Source: VRUE01 sp963697805 (GTDB lineage: Bacteria > Actinomycetota > Thermoleophilia > Solirubrobacterales > 70-9). From it: DNA of 64,000 nucleotides. Of the stretch, positions 56,201-63,708 are shown piece after piece. The translations under genes were made by a program, and so were the position numbers. Positions within the stretch are counted from its first letter, which is position 1. Each line of letters opens with the position of its first letter. The notes below the pieces were generated by a model. That model did no database searches. It had not been told where the DNA came from and worked only from the letters and a program-made list of their open reading frames with translations. The stretch covers positions 1,127,223 to 1,191,222 of the forward strand of contig CAVOPB010000002.1 of NCBI GenBank assembly GCA_963697805.1, given 5' to 3'.

Positions 56201-56490
56201 CGGCCAGCTCTCCGAGGAGCGACAGCGGCGACTGGAAGCTCTGCCGGGCTGGGTCTGGGACGCGCTACGAGGCCGACTGGGAGGACGGCTACGCCCGACT
56301 GCATGCGGTTCGCCGAGCGCGAGGGCCACAGCCGGGTGCCAGCATGCCTACCGCGACGAGGACGGGTTCAGGCTGGGTCAGTGGGTCAGCAGTCAACGGG
56401 CTGTTCAGCGTCGCGGGCGAGCTCTCCGAGGAGCGACAGCGACGCCTCGAAGCTGTGCCGGGCTGGGTCTGGGACACACGAACGGCGTAG
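53288..56490 (+). CDS. Restriction-endonuclease-like / SF2 helicase with six helicase-associated repeats (frameshifted)
   Basis: Reconstructed protein of about 1,060 residues. The N-terminal Mrr/PD-(D/E)xK-like nuclease has LLSQLDPRPDVRGRQFERIC and GIDLVAEENDGDLWAIQAKA, where D and QAK fit the catalytic pattern. SF2 helicase motifs: I MACGTGKTLAAMWIAE; Ia ILVPSLSLLAQTLREW; II VADEAHRCAG; III FMTATPRFYTP; V-VI ARCLGEGVDVPSIDG and DIVQALGRAIRKAPEKK. After FSFGLLLSFVEREGHSRVP come six tandem helicase-associated domains. Frame changes occur near 53374, 53519, 53800, 54183, 54731, 55130 and within most repeats. As cargo next to an integrase, it is probably an anti-phage or restriction-like system. 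Confidence 0.83.
55240..56490 (+). repeat. Six tandem helicase-associated domain repeats
   Basis: The string GAGGGCCACAGCC recurs at 55268, 55478, 55692, 55902, 56110 and 56321, that is every 208-214 bp. Each unit encodes FAEREGHSRVPxxYRDxDGFR, LGQWV, LSEERQRRLEALPGWVWD and AAWEDGYARL, about 69 residues. The units are nearly identical in DNA, implying recent duplication and likely copy-number change. Small length differences between units are indels that break the frame. Confidence 0.9.
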
Positions 56491-56604
56491 AAGACTTATC
56501 CATCACATGCCCCCACTTGTTGGCGCGACCCTACGCTTCCGGGTTGCTGCTGTCAACGAAAGATCAACGCAAGCCTCTTGCTCTTGTCCCCTACCCTGTC
56601 TAGG

Positions 56605-56979
56605 ATGCGCCGACTACTTCTGGTGCCGGTCGTTGCCCTCATGCTCGCCGCCTCAGTCAGTTCCGCGTCAGCGGCGCACCGGATCGACTCGTATTGCAGT
56701 CCGACCGGGGACTACTGCACAGGCATCTTCCGAGAAGGTGGCCGGGTCAAGTTCCGGATCGACACCTTCTCCTTTCGCTCGTACAAGCTGTGCGTCAAGC
56801 CGCCACGCGAACTCAGCGAATGCCGATCGTTCGCTCTCGCCAGGAAGACAGGCGGGCTGTATGGCAGCAAGATCGACTTCGGCAGGGTCTTCTCATCCCA
56901 TCGCAATGGCCGCTATGCGGTGAGCTGGCACTCCGAAGGGTTCCGTATAGGCCCAACCCTTCACTTCTCGAAGGATTGA
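56605..56979 (+). CDS. Small secreted protein
   Basis: A 124-residue exported protein. Signal peptide RRLLLVPVVALMLAASVSSA with cleavage near ASA. The mature part has four cysteines likely to form two disulfides (DSYCSPTGDYCTGIF, YKLCVKPPRELSECRSF) and a C-terminal strand-rich stretch. Unrecognised. ATG 56605 is preferred over 56578 because it starts the signal peptide. Confidence 0.65.
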   Translation: MRRLLLVPVVALMLAASVSSASAAHRIDSYCSPTGDYCTGIFREGGRVKFRIDTFSFRSYKLCVKPPRELSECRSFALARKTGGLYGSKIDFGRVFSSHRNGRYAVSWHSEGFRIGPTLHFSKD

Positions 56980-57176
56980 GCCCGCACACGGCTAGAACAG
57001 AGCATCAGTCGCAGGGCTGGGTAGCCGTCTGCGAAGACTGCGACTGGATGGGAGCTGACCACCGGGAGCCCGAGCCGGCTGCCGAGGAAGCGCGAGAACA
57101 TCGGCACAGCCAAAGCCCCGAGTGGGTCTTGGAGAAGGTCGAACCGTGGTCCCCTGGGGCCGACCACTCCCGCTAA
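56976..57176 (+). CDS. Small protein with CxxC motif
   Basis: A 66-residue protein overlapping the preceding stop as TTGA. It contains GWVAVCEDCDWMGADHREPE, a CxxC followed by His that resembles a single zinc knuckle, then a helix of Glu/Ala and VLEKVEPWSPG. TTG start with GAAGGA just upstream. Unrecognised; such small proteins are common in actinophages. Confidence 0.5.
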   Translation: MSPHTARTEHQSQGWVAVCEDCDWMGADHREPEPAAEEAREHRHSQSPEWVLEKVEPWSPGADHSR

Positions 57177-57177
57177 G

Positions 57178-57687
57178 TCAGCAGAACACCGCCCAAATGG
57201 TCCCAACGGCCTGGATGCCAACTCCGACGAAAAAGGCCGCAGCGTCGCCGATGCGGACGTTGAACGATTCGCTCTCCACCCTCTTCACGCTCTCCTCAAG
57301 GGCCTGATCGCGCTCAAGGCTTTCGCGGGCAACGGCATTGGCCCGATCATCGACTTTGCCGATCCGGCGCTCCGAGTCCCCAACCCGCTCCTCGACGTAG
57401 CCCACCCGTCGAAGCATGATCTCGAACCGCTCCTCCAAGGGGGCATCGGGGTCATCCTCCCGCGTCCCTTGGATACCAATGGCGGCCAGGCCGCCACTCG
57501 CTCTGGCTTCCGCAGGCGAAGCTTTGATGATGGCGGGTCTTGTCATCCCCAGCATTCGCCTTACCTTCGCCATTCCTTGAAGGATGCGGGGCTTCACTAC
57601 GGGCCGCCAGATGATCCGAAAAAGAGCGACCAACTCAATGCACACTCCAATCGCCTGGAGACTGTTCGAGAGGGTGTCGCAGCTCAC
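57178..57687 (-). CDS. Membrane protein with coiled coil
   Basis: A 169-residue protein. N-terminal hydrophobic segment (LQAIGVCIELVALFRIIW), a basic and small-residue linker, a heptad-containing coiled coil (EERFEIMLRRVGYVEERVGD and SERRIGKVDDRANAVARESL), and a C-terminal membrane helix (AAAFFVGVGIQAVGTIWAVF). No family recognised. It converges on the CxxC gene with one base between. Confidence 0.6.
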   Translation of the reverse strand: MSCDTLSNSLQAIGVCIELVALFRIIWRPVVKPRILQGMAKVRRMLGMTRPAIIKASPAEARASGGLAAIGIQGTREDDPDAPLEERFEIMLRRVGYVEERVGDSERRIGKVDDRANAVARESLERDQALEESVKRVESESFNVRIGDAAAFFVGVGIQAVGTIWAVFC

Positions 57688-57819
57688 CGGCTAAGCCTAT
57701 TTCGAGCCTCGGACCGTGTTCTAAGCCCTCCTGACGGTGCAACACCCTCAGACGGGGGATTCCCCGAGTCTGTGGTTTCCACGGCCTGAGATGGCCCCCT
57801 GCGGGCCTCTGACACTTAG

Positions 57820-57840
57820 CCCGAGCAAGTTCTACTCGGG
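57820..57840. other. Short hairpin
   Basis: CCCGAG and CTCGGG around a nine-base loop, 33 bases left of the 57873-58520 gene end. It may terminate that leftward gene, but no U-run follows on that strand. A related string, TTAGCCTGAACCTGAGCAAG, occurs near 59652. Confidence 0.35.
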
Positions 57841-57872
57841 TTGAAGACGACCCGGTTGTTCTTCGGGGAGTG

Positions 57873-58520
57873 TCAGGATTCGGCGCGGAAGGAGATACCG
57901 CTGAGGCTGACGTCTCCTCCACCCACATCCACGGTGCTGACCTGCCCATCTTCAAAGGTCAGAACGTTGGTTCCGGCAATGGCAACTGGCTGTGCTTCCG
58001 GATCGCAGCTGTCGCAAACCCCTGGGATCGAGATCAGAACGCCCCTTGCCGGCCGATAGCCAACTGGAAGCTGGAAGATCGTTCCGACGCCTCCGCTCGC
58101 TGAGCCCGCTAGGTGCACCATTCCCCCTTGGTCTTTGAAGAAGGCGACATGTGCCAGAACCCCTGGGGGTGGGTTTTGCCAGGTTCCATGGAAGGCCGGC
58201 TCTCCCGGTTTTCCGACTTCGTGCAAAGGCTCTGATGGGGCGAGTGCGTTTGCCGATTGGGCCGTTTGCGCGGTCTGCGCATTCGGGACCGTGCCGAGGC
58301 TGGAGATGTCGATCTGGGTTCCCGTCAGCGTGCCCTTCTTTACCTTCGCGGCAGTGATCGCTTCCTTCTTGACTTTCGCTGTCGTCACCGAGCTCTTCTT
58401 CAACTGCTTTGGCCCCACCGAGTTCTTGCCGAGGTGACCGGCGGCGTAGGCCCCACCGCCGAGCAACAGGAAGAAGCACAACGTTGACATCACGTTCGCG
58501 TAGGTCAGCTTCGGGCGCAT
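57873..58520 (-). CDS. Secreted decapeptide-repeat protein, copy 1
   Basis: A 215-residue exported protein. Signal segment ANVMSTLCFFLLLGGGAYAA. Then consecutive ten-residue repeats of the type (N/S/E/G)-(S/A/T)-(V/I/L)-(T/G)-x-x-(K/Q)-(V/L/I)-x-x: NSVGPKQLKK, SSVTTAKVKK, EAITAAKVKK, GTLTGTQIDI, SSLGTVPNAQ. The C-terminal domain of about 120 residues (residues 95-215) is beta-rich and has CDSCDPEAQP. The N-terminal module is shared with the gene at 58733. I have seen this module repeatedly in Thermoleophilia proteins; its function is unknown. ATG 58520 starts the signal peptide. Confidence 0.75.
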   Translation of the reverse strand: MRPKLTYANVMSTLCFFLLLGGGAYAAGHLGKNSVGPKQLKKSSVTTAKVKKEAITAAKVKKGTLTGTQIDISSLGTVPNAQTAQTAQSANALAPSEPLHEVGKPGEPAFHGTWQNPPPGVLAHVAFFKDQGGMVHLAGSASGGVGTIFQLPVGYRPARGVLISIPGVCDSCDPEAQPVAIAGTNVLTFEDGQVSTVDVGGGDVSLSGISFRAES

Positions 58521-58732
58521 CTGGACCTCCCTTGGGTTGGCATTCGGGCCTTGTCCCCCCAACGGACTGAGGCCCCGTCGATGACGGTAGTCCTCGTTGG
58601 CCATTGGGTCAATCGACGGGATGTCCCTCGCCCTCGGTCAGCGCCTGCTCCTACGTCAGGCGTTTTGGGTTTCACAACGGGGGGGTGGACCGCGCAGGAG
58701 CAGACCACCAGGGGCCAGGATCGAGGCTAGCC

Positions 58733-59404
58733 CTACGCGCAGTGATCCGTCAATGCGAACGTTCCGTAACACATCGGAATGGATGGAGGGTTGAGATTTC
58801 TTCCGGGGTGACTGACGATGCTGCCGTCTGAACGCGATGCGGTTACAACGTTGGCTTCGGATTCAGACCCGTTCTGGAACGACGGTTCGACCCACTCGGA
58901 GGGCGGTTTGCCCAACTGCTGCATGTCGAAAGCGCTCATCTCCCCCATCGTTGGAAGGCGGCGGTTGAGGAAAGCGCAAAGTTTTATCGCCTCGGTGAAG
59001 GTCGTCGCCAAGTGTTCGGCTTCTTCGATGCAGATTCCCGCCGCCGCAGGAATCGTGCCGTAGGCTATTGCTCCTGCCGGGCGAGGCCCTGGTTGGCATA
59101 ACGAAGTCCATATTGCGGAAAGCTGACCCAGCGACACCCCTCCGAGAGCTTCGGCATTGGCTGCATTCGGCACCGTGCCCAGCGTCGAGGCCTTGATCTG
59201 TGTTCCGGTCAGCGTGTGCTTCTTCACCTTGGCAGCGGTGATCGCTTCGTTCTTGACTTTCGCCGTGGTGACAGCGTTCTTCTTCAGCTGCTTGGTGCCG
59301 ACGCTGTTCTTCGGCACCTTGAAGGCGGCGTAAGAAGCGCCGCCGAGAGCGATAAAGACCGCGATGACGGACATCACGTTCGCGAAGGTCAGTCTCGGGC
59401 GCAT
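58733..59404 (-). CDS. Secreted decapeptide-repeat protein, copy 2
   Basis: A 223-residue exported protein with a signal segment (ANVMSVIAVFIALGGASYAA) and the same ten-residue repeat module: NSVGTKQLKK, NAVTTAKVKN, EAITAAKVKK, HTLTGTQIKA, STLGTVPNAA. The C-terminal half is unrelated to copy 1: it has LCQPGPRPAGAIAYG, AAAGICIEEAEHLATTF and AFLNRRLPTMGEMSAFDMQ, the latter resembling sulfatase-modifying (FGE-type) or C-type-lectin-like domains. A conserved exposed stalk carrying swapped heads is a reasonable reading. Confidence 0.75.
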   Translation of the reverse strand: MRPRLTFANVMSVIAVFIALGGASYAAFKVPKNSVGTKQLKKNAVTTAKVKNEAITAAKVKKHTLTGTQIKASTLGTVPNAANAEALGGVSLGQLSAIWTSLCQPGPRPAGAIAYGTIPAAAGICIEEAEHLATTFTEAIKLCAFLNRRLPTMGEMSAFDMQQLGKPPSEWVEPSFQNGSESEANVVTASRSDGSIVSHPGRNLNPPSIPMCYGTFALTDHCA

Positions 59405-59932
59405 ATCAGCGTCTCCTCGGTTGTGGCTCTGGCCTCGCAACCCGTGGGCCGAGGCTCCTGCACCGACCGTAGCCTGCGCCGGAGCGCCCGTCAATCGAGA
59501 TTGGACGAGAGGCGCGTTAGTCACCAGAATGTATGAGAGGGACATGAATACAAAAAGGACAGACGCGGCAGCCGGCAGGCCCCCCCGCCCCCCTCCACAC
59601 TTCAGGCTGGACCCTCCAAGCCAAGCCGCTCCGCTCCGCGTCTCAAACTCTTAGCCTGAACCTGAGCAAGTCCGTAACACGTTATGCATCGGTGCATGGT
59701 TGGTGATGGTCGGCATCATGTGCTTGCTCGAGGGTGTCGACGTCGACGTCACCTGCCTCAAAGTTCACGACGTCGTGACGTTCTACCTTGAGTTCATCGC
59801 CCTTACTCGAAGGTGAGTTGGGCGTGATTTACAGCAAACGCTCGAATGGTGTGTGTTACTGTTCCCTCTTAACGTAAATGCCCCCGCACCGCAGACACGG
59901 CCGGGGGCGCGACACCGAAGGGATTAGCTTCG
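59405..59932. other. Intergenic region with palindromes before the small serine recombinase
   Basis: About 530 bases without a convincing gene. It holds ATGCATCGGTGCAT (near 59692), GTCGACGTCGAC (59736-59747) and the 14-bp perfect palindrome TCACGACGTCGTGA (59765-59778), and, directly before the recombinase, a hairpin CCCCCG...CGGGGG (59882-59908). Resolvases often act at such inverted sites next to their own gene, so a res or inversion site is possible. Confidence 0.45.
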
Positions 59933-60565
59933 ATGCAAGTTCTAGGATACGTAAGAGTCTCGACCAACGAGCAGGCTGACAATGGCGTCGGGCTCGAGGC
60001 ACAGCGAGAGGCGATCAAAGGCGAGTGTGAGCGGCGTGGCTGGGATCTCCTCGAGATAGTTGAGGACGCCGGCTACTCGGCCAAGGATCTCAAGCGGCCG
60101 GGGATACAGTCTGCGCTCGAGCGGCTTGGAAGCGGTGAGGTAGACGGCCTGGTCGTAGCGAAGCTCGATCGGCTCTCTCGCAGCGTCCACGACTTCGTGG
60201 GCCTGATGGCGCTGGCGCAGAAAAAGAGCTGGGATATCGTCGCCTTGGATCTAGGCGTCGACACGACTACCCCCGCGGGCGAGGTAATGGCAACGGTTCT
60301 GGCTGCCATCTCTCAGTTCGAGCGCCGCCTGATCGGTCAGAGGACCAAAGAGGCGTTGGCCGTGAAGCGGAGCCAGGGAGTGAAGCTCGGCCGTCCTAGG
60401 ACGCTACCCGAGAAGGTGCGCTCGAGGATCATCGACGAGAGGGAGTCCGGGTCGACGTTGACCGCGATAGCTGACGGCCTGAACCGCGACGATGTAGCTA
60501 CGGCTCAGGGCGGAGTGAAGTGGTGGCCGTCGACGGTGCGGGCAGTGCTCTCGTCGAGCTGCTGA
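59933..60565 (+). CDS. Small serine recombinase (resolvase/invertase family)
   Basis: A 210-residue site-specific recombinase. Catalytic serine in VLGYVRVSTNEQADNGVGLE; arginines in GLVVAKLDRLSRSVHDFVGL; DLGVDTTTPAGEVMATVLAA and ISQFERRLIGQRTKEALAVK on the E helix; C-terminal helix-turn-helix LTAIADGLNRDDVATAQGG. Size and order are those of Tn3-type resolvases and DNA invertases. It is intact and has its own terminator. Possible start at ATG 59933 (MQVLGYVRVS). Confidence 0.92.
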   Translation: MQVLGYVRVSTNEQADNGVGLEAQREAIKGECERRGWDLLEIVEDAGYSAKDLKRPGIQSALERLGSGEVDGLVVAKLDRLSRSVHDFVGLMALAQKKSWDIVALDLGVDTTTPAGEVMATVLAAISQFERRLIGQRTKEALAVKRSQGVKLGRPRTLPEKVRSRIIDERESGSTLTAIADGLNRDDVATAQGGVKWWPSTVRAVLSSSC

Positions 60566-60655
60566 CTCTCACCGGGCGATATACCGATATACCTATGGGC
60601 GCCTGATATCAACCTCGGAGCTGGATCGCGGGCGATCATGCTCCTCTCGCGCGTG

Positions 60656-60677
60656 CGCGCGTACGTGCGCGCGTTTT
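60656..60677 (+). terminator. Intrinsic terminator after the small recombinase
   Basis: CGCGCG, six-base loop TACGTG, CGCGCG, then TTTT, beginning 90 bases after the recombinase stop. Part of a longer GCGCG-rich tract. Confidence 0.65.
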
Positions 60678-60925
60678 CCGCCGTGGCTATCTGAGGATTG
60701 GGCGTACCCCGCACATAGGTATCTTTCCCGGCCTGCGCCTGCGGCTTGGCTTGCTACTGCGGTTCTCTAGCCCTTCGGTTTTCCCGGAGCCTTCCCTCTA
60801 CTGCTCTCCGTTTCCGGCCTGCTTTCGGGGGTGGCTTCTTCTCGCTGTGCTGCACAACGAGACTGGCGGCCGTCGATGTGTGATTGGCCAGGGCGATGTA
60901 GACCGGTTCTTTCGTCGTCGTATTC
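60678..60925. other. Intergenic, nothing confident
   Basis: A convergent gap between the recombinase terminator and the end of the leftward operon. Short open frames are present on both strands but none has a ribosome-binding site or protein-like composition that I trust. Confidence 0.4.
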
Positions 60926-61099
60926 TCACCCTTCGCCAGGGTACGAGACCGGCGGAGCCGGGTTCGGCCGTGAGACAATCGGCCCGCCCTCGCCGACGCT
61001 AATCGTCGCTGGGTGATCCGGGTCGGCGGATACCCGAGTGGTCTGCCCGGGGTAGAGGGTGAAGGTGTCAAGCCCTGTTGGTGCGTACTCGTCAGTCAT
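60926..61099 (-). CDS. Small hypothetical protein at the end of the leftward operon
   Basis: A 57-residue protein: MTDEYAPTGLDTFTLYPGQT, then VSADPDHPATISVGEGGPIV, ending VSYPGEG before TGA. The ribosome-binding site AAAGGA lies seven bases upstream of ATG 61099. Proline- and glycine-rich, strand-forming. Unrecognised. Last gene of the coupled series that starts at 63186. Confidence 0.6.
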   Translation of the reverse strand: MTDEYAPTGLDTFTLYPGQTTRVSADPDHPATISVGEGGPIVSRPNPAPPVSYPGEG

Positions 61100-61112
61100 C
61101 GTGTGTCCTTTC

Positions 61113-61421
61113 TCAATGGAGTTGAATTAGCTCGATTGCAAGGGCGACCGTTGACACGATGCCCGCCGCGATGGCGGTGACACGGAGCCAGAGCGCGTCA
61201 ATGGTGTCGGACTGAGGCCCGATTGGCCCGTGGTGTCCGCGTGGGCCCTGTGGGCCCTGGTCGCCGGTGTTGCCGATCATTCCTTGTGCGCCTCTCTCGC
61301 CCTGTGGTCCCTCTGGTCCGACCGGGCCTTGACCTCCTGTGCCAGCAGGCCCTCTTGCGCCCGTGAGTCCGACTGAGCCCCGCGGGCCGGGTGGTCCGGG
61401 CTCTCCGATGGTGTCAGGCAT
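61113..61421 (-). CDS. Collagen-like Gly-X-Y protein with C-terminal membrane helix
   Basis: A 102-residue protein. Residues 6-70 are about twenty Gly-X-Y triplets (GEPGPPGPRGSVGLTGARGP ...), with Gln/Arg/Asp-rich Y positions and GPQG, GERG, GDQG units typical of phage and bacterial collagen-like stalks. The C-terminus is a hydrophobic helix (VTAIAAGIVSTVALAIELIQ). In phages such triple helices form fibres; the membrane helix instead suggests a cell-surface or membrane-anchored trimer. Confidence 0.8.
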   Translation of the reverse strand: MPDTIGEPGPPGPRGSVGLTGARGPAGTGGQGPVGPEGPQGERGAQGMIGNTGDQGPQGPRGHHGPIGPQSDTIDALWLRVTAIAAGIVSTVALAIELIQLH

Positions 61422-61423
61422 CC

Positions 61424-61873
61424 CTAGACCTGACTCTCAGCCGGCGGCGCGATGTATTCGTCTTCGGCTTCGGGTTCTACCTCGGCCTCGTCGGGGTCCG
61501 GCTGCGCCTGGTGCTCTTCAAACGCTTCGACCATGACATCGTGTTCATCGTCGTCGTTCCCCTTTTCGCGACCGATCAGCCTCCCGTACGACTCATCGAG
61601 GTCGATCGGCGTTCCCGGGGTCGACCTTTCGGCGTCGTCCTGCAACACGTCGAGCTCCCCCTCCGTCAGTTCGCGACCTTGTCGCTGCTCGAGACGGACA
61701 ACTTCCTGGGCAAAGTGGTCGCTGAACCGCTGCTGCTCGACCTCGGCCGCTTCGGATTCAATCTCCTGGTCAAACTGCGCGGCGACCTGTTCGGCGGCGG
61801 CCTGAGCCTCCTCGCCCCACTCGCCGTCGAGGGCTTCGGTCAGCTCCTCCAGATTTGCGAACTCGTAGTTCAT
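61424..61873 (-). CDS. Acidic hypothetical protein
   Basis: A 149-residue, strongly acidic protein. The N-terminal half is helical (NLEELTEALDGEWGEEAQAA, QRFSDHFAQEVVRLEQRQGR). The C-terminal third is Asp/Glu/Pro-rich (DPDEAEVEPEAEDEYIAPPA). Its ATG overlaps the upstream gene's stop as ATGA. Acidic helical proteins of this kind can be scaffolds or DNA mimics, but nothing specific supports either. Confidence 0.65.
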   Translation of the reverse strand: MNYEFANLEELTEALDGEWGEEAQAAAEQVAAQFDQEIESEAAEVEQQRFSDHFAQEVVRLEQRQGRELTEGELDVLQDDAERSTPGTPIDLDESYGRLIGREKGNDDDEHDVMVEAFEEHQAQPDPDEAEVEPEAEDEYIAPPAESQV

Positions 61874-62674
61874 GCGGTCACCATTCTCCGAAGCTCCGCA
61901 AGGCGGCCCTTAAGCTCCGCCCGGCGGGCCTCGATCGTGTCGTGTGATTTCCCAGTCAGCGCGGCGCGCTCCTCGATGGCCTCGCCGAGATCAGGGGAAA
62001 CTTTGACCCAGTGCTGCTTGCCCTCGGTATCCGCGACCTGCACTTCGTAGGTTTCGCCGATCGCGGCCGAGATAGACGCCGACGTGGCCGGCGACGCTCG
62101 TACGCCGGGACGGCGCCGGCTTCGTCTCCTCGCCCCCGAGCATCGAGGCGTAGTGCGTGACGTGCTCGCGCAGCGTGTCTCGCTCGGCGCTGATCTCCTC
62201 GAGCGCGGTCGTGAGCTCGGTGACCTTGGCCTCGGCCTCGGCCTTCGCGGTGTCGGCGGCCTCTGCGCCCTCAGCGCGGCTCAGTGCCTGATCACGTTCG
62301 TCGCGCACCTTCGAGGTGTCGGCGATGATGTGCTCCAGGAAGTCGTCGACGGCCGCGGCGGCCAGCTCGTTCAGCGTGGCATCGGGGAGCGGGGCCGTTC
62401 CGTCGACCCCCAGCTTGCCGAAGAGCAGCCGCTGATTTTCGCCGGGGCTGTAGACGTCGCTGTCACCGACAAACGAGATTTTCCAAAGCAAGTAGATGCG
62501 CTGGTCGGCGCGCGGTCGGCCCGCCATGAAATCCGAAAAGTTGCGGAGTGCCTCGGCGTGGGCGCCCGCTTCGAGCTCGTCGGCGATGCGCGCCTGTTCC
62601 TTCGCGAACGTGGCGACCAATGCGGGTGTGGCATCGCTGCCGGCGATCCGGCCCAGCGTCGTTGTCTCGGTCAT
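61870..62674 (-). CDS. Coiled-coil hypothetical protein (one indel)
   Basis: About 267 residues. From ATG 62674: TFAKEQARIADELEAGAHAE, LRNFSDFMAGRPRADQRIYL, then a long coiled coil (RDERDQALSRAEGAEAADTA, LTTALEEISAERDTLREHVT). A one-base shift near 62085-62110 moves the reading into ISAAIGETYEVQVADTEGKQ, HWVKVSPDLGEAIEERAALT and AELKGRLAELRRMVTA, which ends at TGA 61870 overlapping the next ATG. The tail SPDLGEAIEERAALTGKSHD resembles small ribbon-helix-helix DNA-binding domains. Overlaps both neighbours by ATGA. Confidence 0.6.
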
Positions 62675-62946
62675 CGTGCTTCAGCCTCCTTCGGCCAGTA
62701 GTTGCTTTCTAGAAAGCGGTCGCGAGCTCGGCCGTGTCGTTCCCGGCGGCGCCGCTGTTCGCGATCACGGTGCCGGCGCCGGCATTCCGCGCAGTAGCGC
62801 TCGGGCTCGGTCGGGTTCATCAGGACGCTGCAGCTCTCGGTCCTGCAAGGCAGATATCCGGCCTTCAGCCACACGGCGCGACTCGGCCAGCCGTCCGGGT
62901 TCGGCAATTCCCGTAGATCGCGGAGAACTACCGGCGCGGGGCTCAC
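62671..62946 (-). CDS. Small zinc-ribbon-like protein
   Basis: A 91-residue protein. GTG 62946 overlaps the upstream stop as GTGA. Four cysteines in two pairs: LPCRTESCSVLMNP and ERYCAECRRRHRDRE, then a strongly basic helix (EQRRRRERHGRARDRFLESN). Looks like a small nucleic-acid-binding zinc finger of the phage type. Confidence 0.65.
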   Translation of the reverse strand: MSPAPVVLRDLRELPNPDGWPSRAVWLKAGYLPCRTESCSVLMNPTEPERYCAECRRRHRDREQRRRRERHGRARDRFLESNYWPKEAEAR

Positions 62947-63186
62947 TTCCCCACCACAGTTCGAGGATCGGGGCGGGCGATGACTCCTTTCCCGCTCGTC
63001 AGTCGTCTTTCCATCGTCTCGAGCCAATCGGCGACGATCGCTCGGGCCTCGAGTCGGGAAAGCCTTCGATCTCGTCGACCATGGCTCGCCACGCGCCGGC
63101 GATGTCTGGTCGATCTTGTTCGGGTACCCGGTCGGCGAGTGCGCTGACACGACGGGCTGCTGCGCCAGGTCGTTGTTGATGGACAT
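62943..63186 (-). CDS. Small hypothetical protein, first gene of the leftward operon (indels)
   Basis: About 81 residues. From ATG 63186: MSINNDLAQQPVVSA, then in a second frame LADRVPEQDRPDIAGAWRAM and VDEIEGFPDSR, then in a third frame ARAIVADWLETMERRLTSGK and GVIARPDPRTVVGK, ending at TGA 62943. The helical amphipathic continuation across frames indicates one gene with two one-base errors. Unrecognised. Confidence 0.5.
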
Positions 63187-63708
63187 CGGGATCTTTTCTC
63201 CCTCTACTGGGTAGGTCACAAGTCTCGGGAAGTCCCGCGGGAGGCGGACGAATGCCCGCCCTGGATAAAGGACTTCCAGCGTGTGGACGGCAACCACACA
63301 CTGGCTCAGAGAGAGAGGGACGCCCGAAAGAAGGCCTCGCAGCCGAGCAACTGCAACGAGGCAGGTCGTAGGGGATGAACTTACGACCCGCTTGTTACTT
63401 CAGTAGGGGCGGCTCGCAGCGCTCGCCGCTGGCTCCGCAACAGCTAAGTCTTAAGCAGTTGCCCTCCCAGCGGGGGAGAGGACAACGGAGGTGGGTGGAG
63501 ACAATCTGCCCCCCGTAGGGGACAGAGAGTCGATTCCAGCGGTGGATGAGGTATCCGGGTACGGGTATCGACAGCGAAGGGGTGGAACCGAGCCGGGTAC
63601 AAACGCTTACCCTCGGCGGCTGGTCGTTGCCGAGCCAGCCTCCCCCTCCGTCTGCTCCGCTTTCGCGGACGGGCTTACTCCCCCTATCTCACAATAGGAG
63701 GGATAGCT
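63187..63708. other. Leader region of the leftward operon and intergenic DNA
   Basis: About 520 bases with no trusted gene. The part next to 63186 should hold the promoter of the leftward operon. AGTCTCGGGAAGTCCCG-type inverted sequence occurs near 63222-63240. Confidence 0.35.

Noticed and set aside
55240..56490. CRISPR-like array
   Set aside because: The 208-214-bp units are coding repeats of a helicase-associated domain, far longer than CRISPR repeats and without unique spacers.
60754..61071. A 105-codon leftward frame overlapping the 57-residue gene
   Set aside because: The overlapping frame from ATG 61099 has a proper AAAGGA site and protein-like composition; the longer frame is Arg/Pro-rich without a start signal.
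61113..61421. Authentic phage tail fibre
   Set aside because: Only the Gly-X-Y stretch matches. There is no tail or receptor-binding domain, and the C-terminus is a membrane helix.
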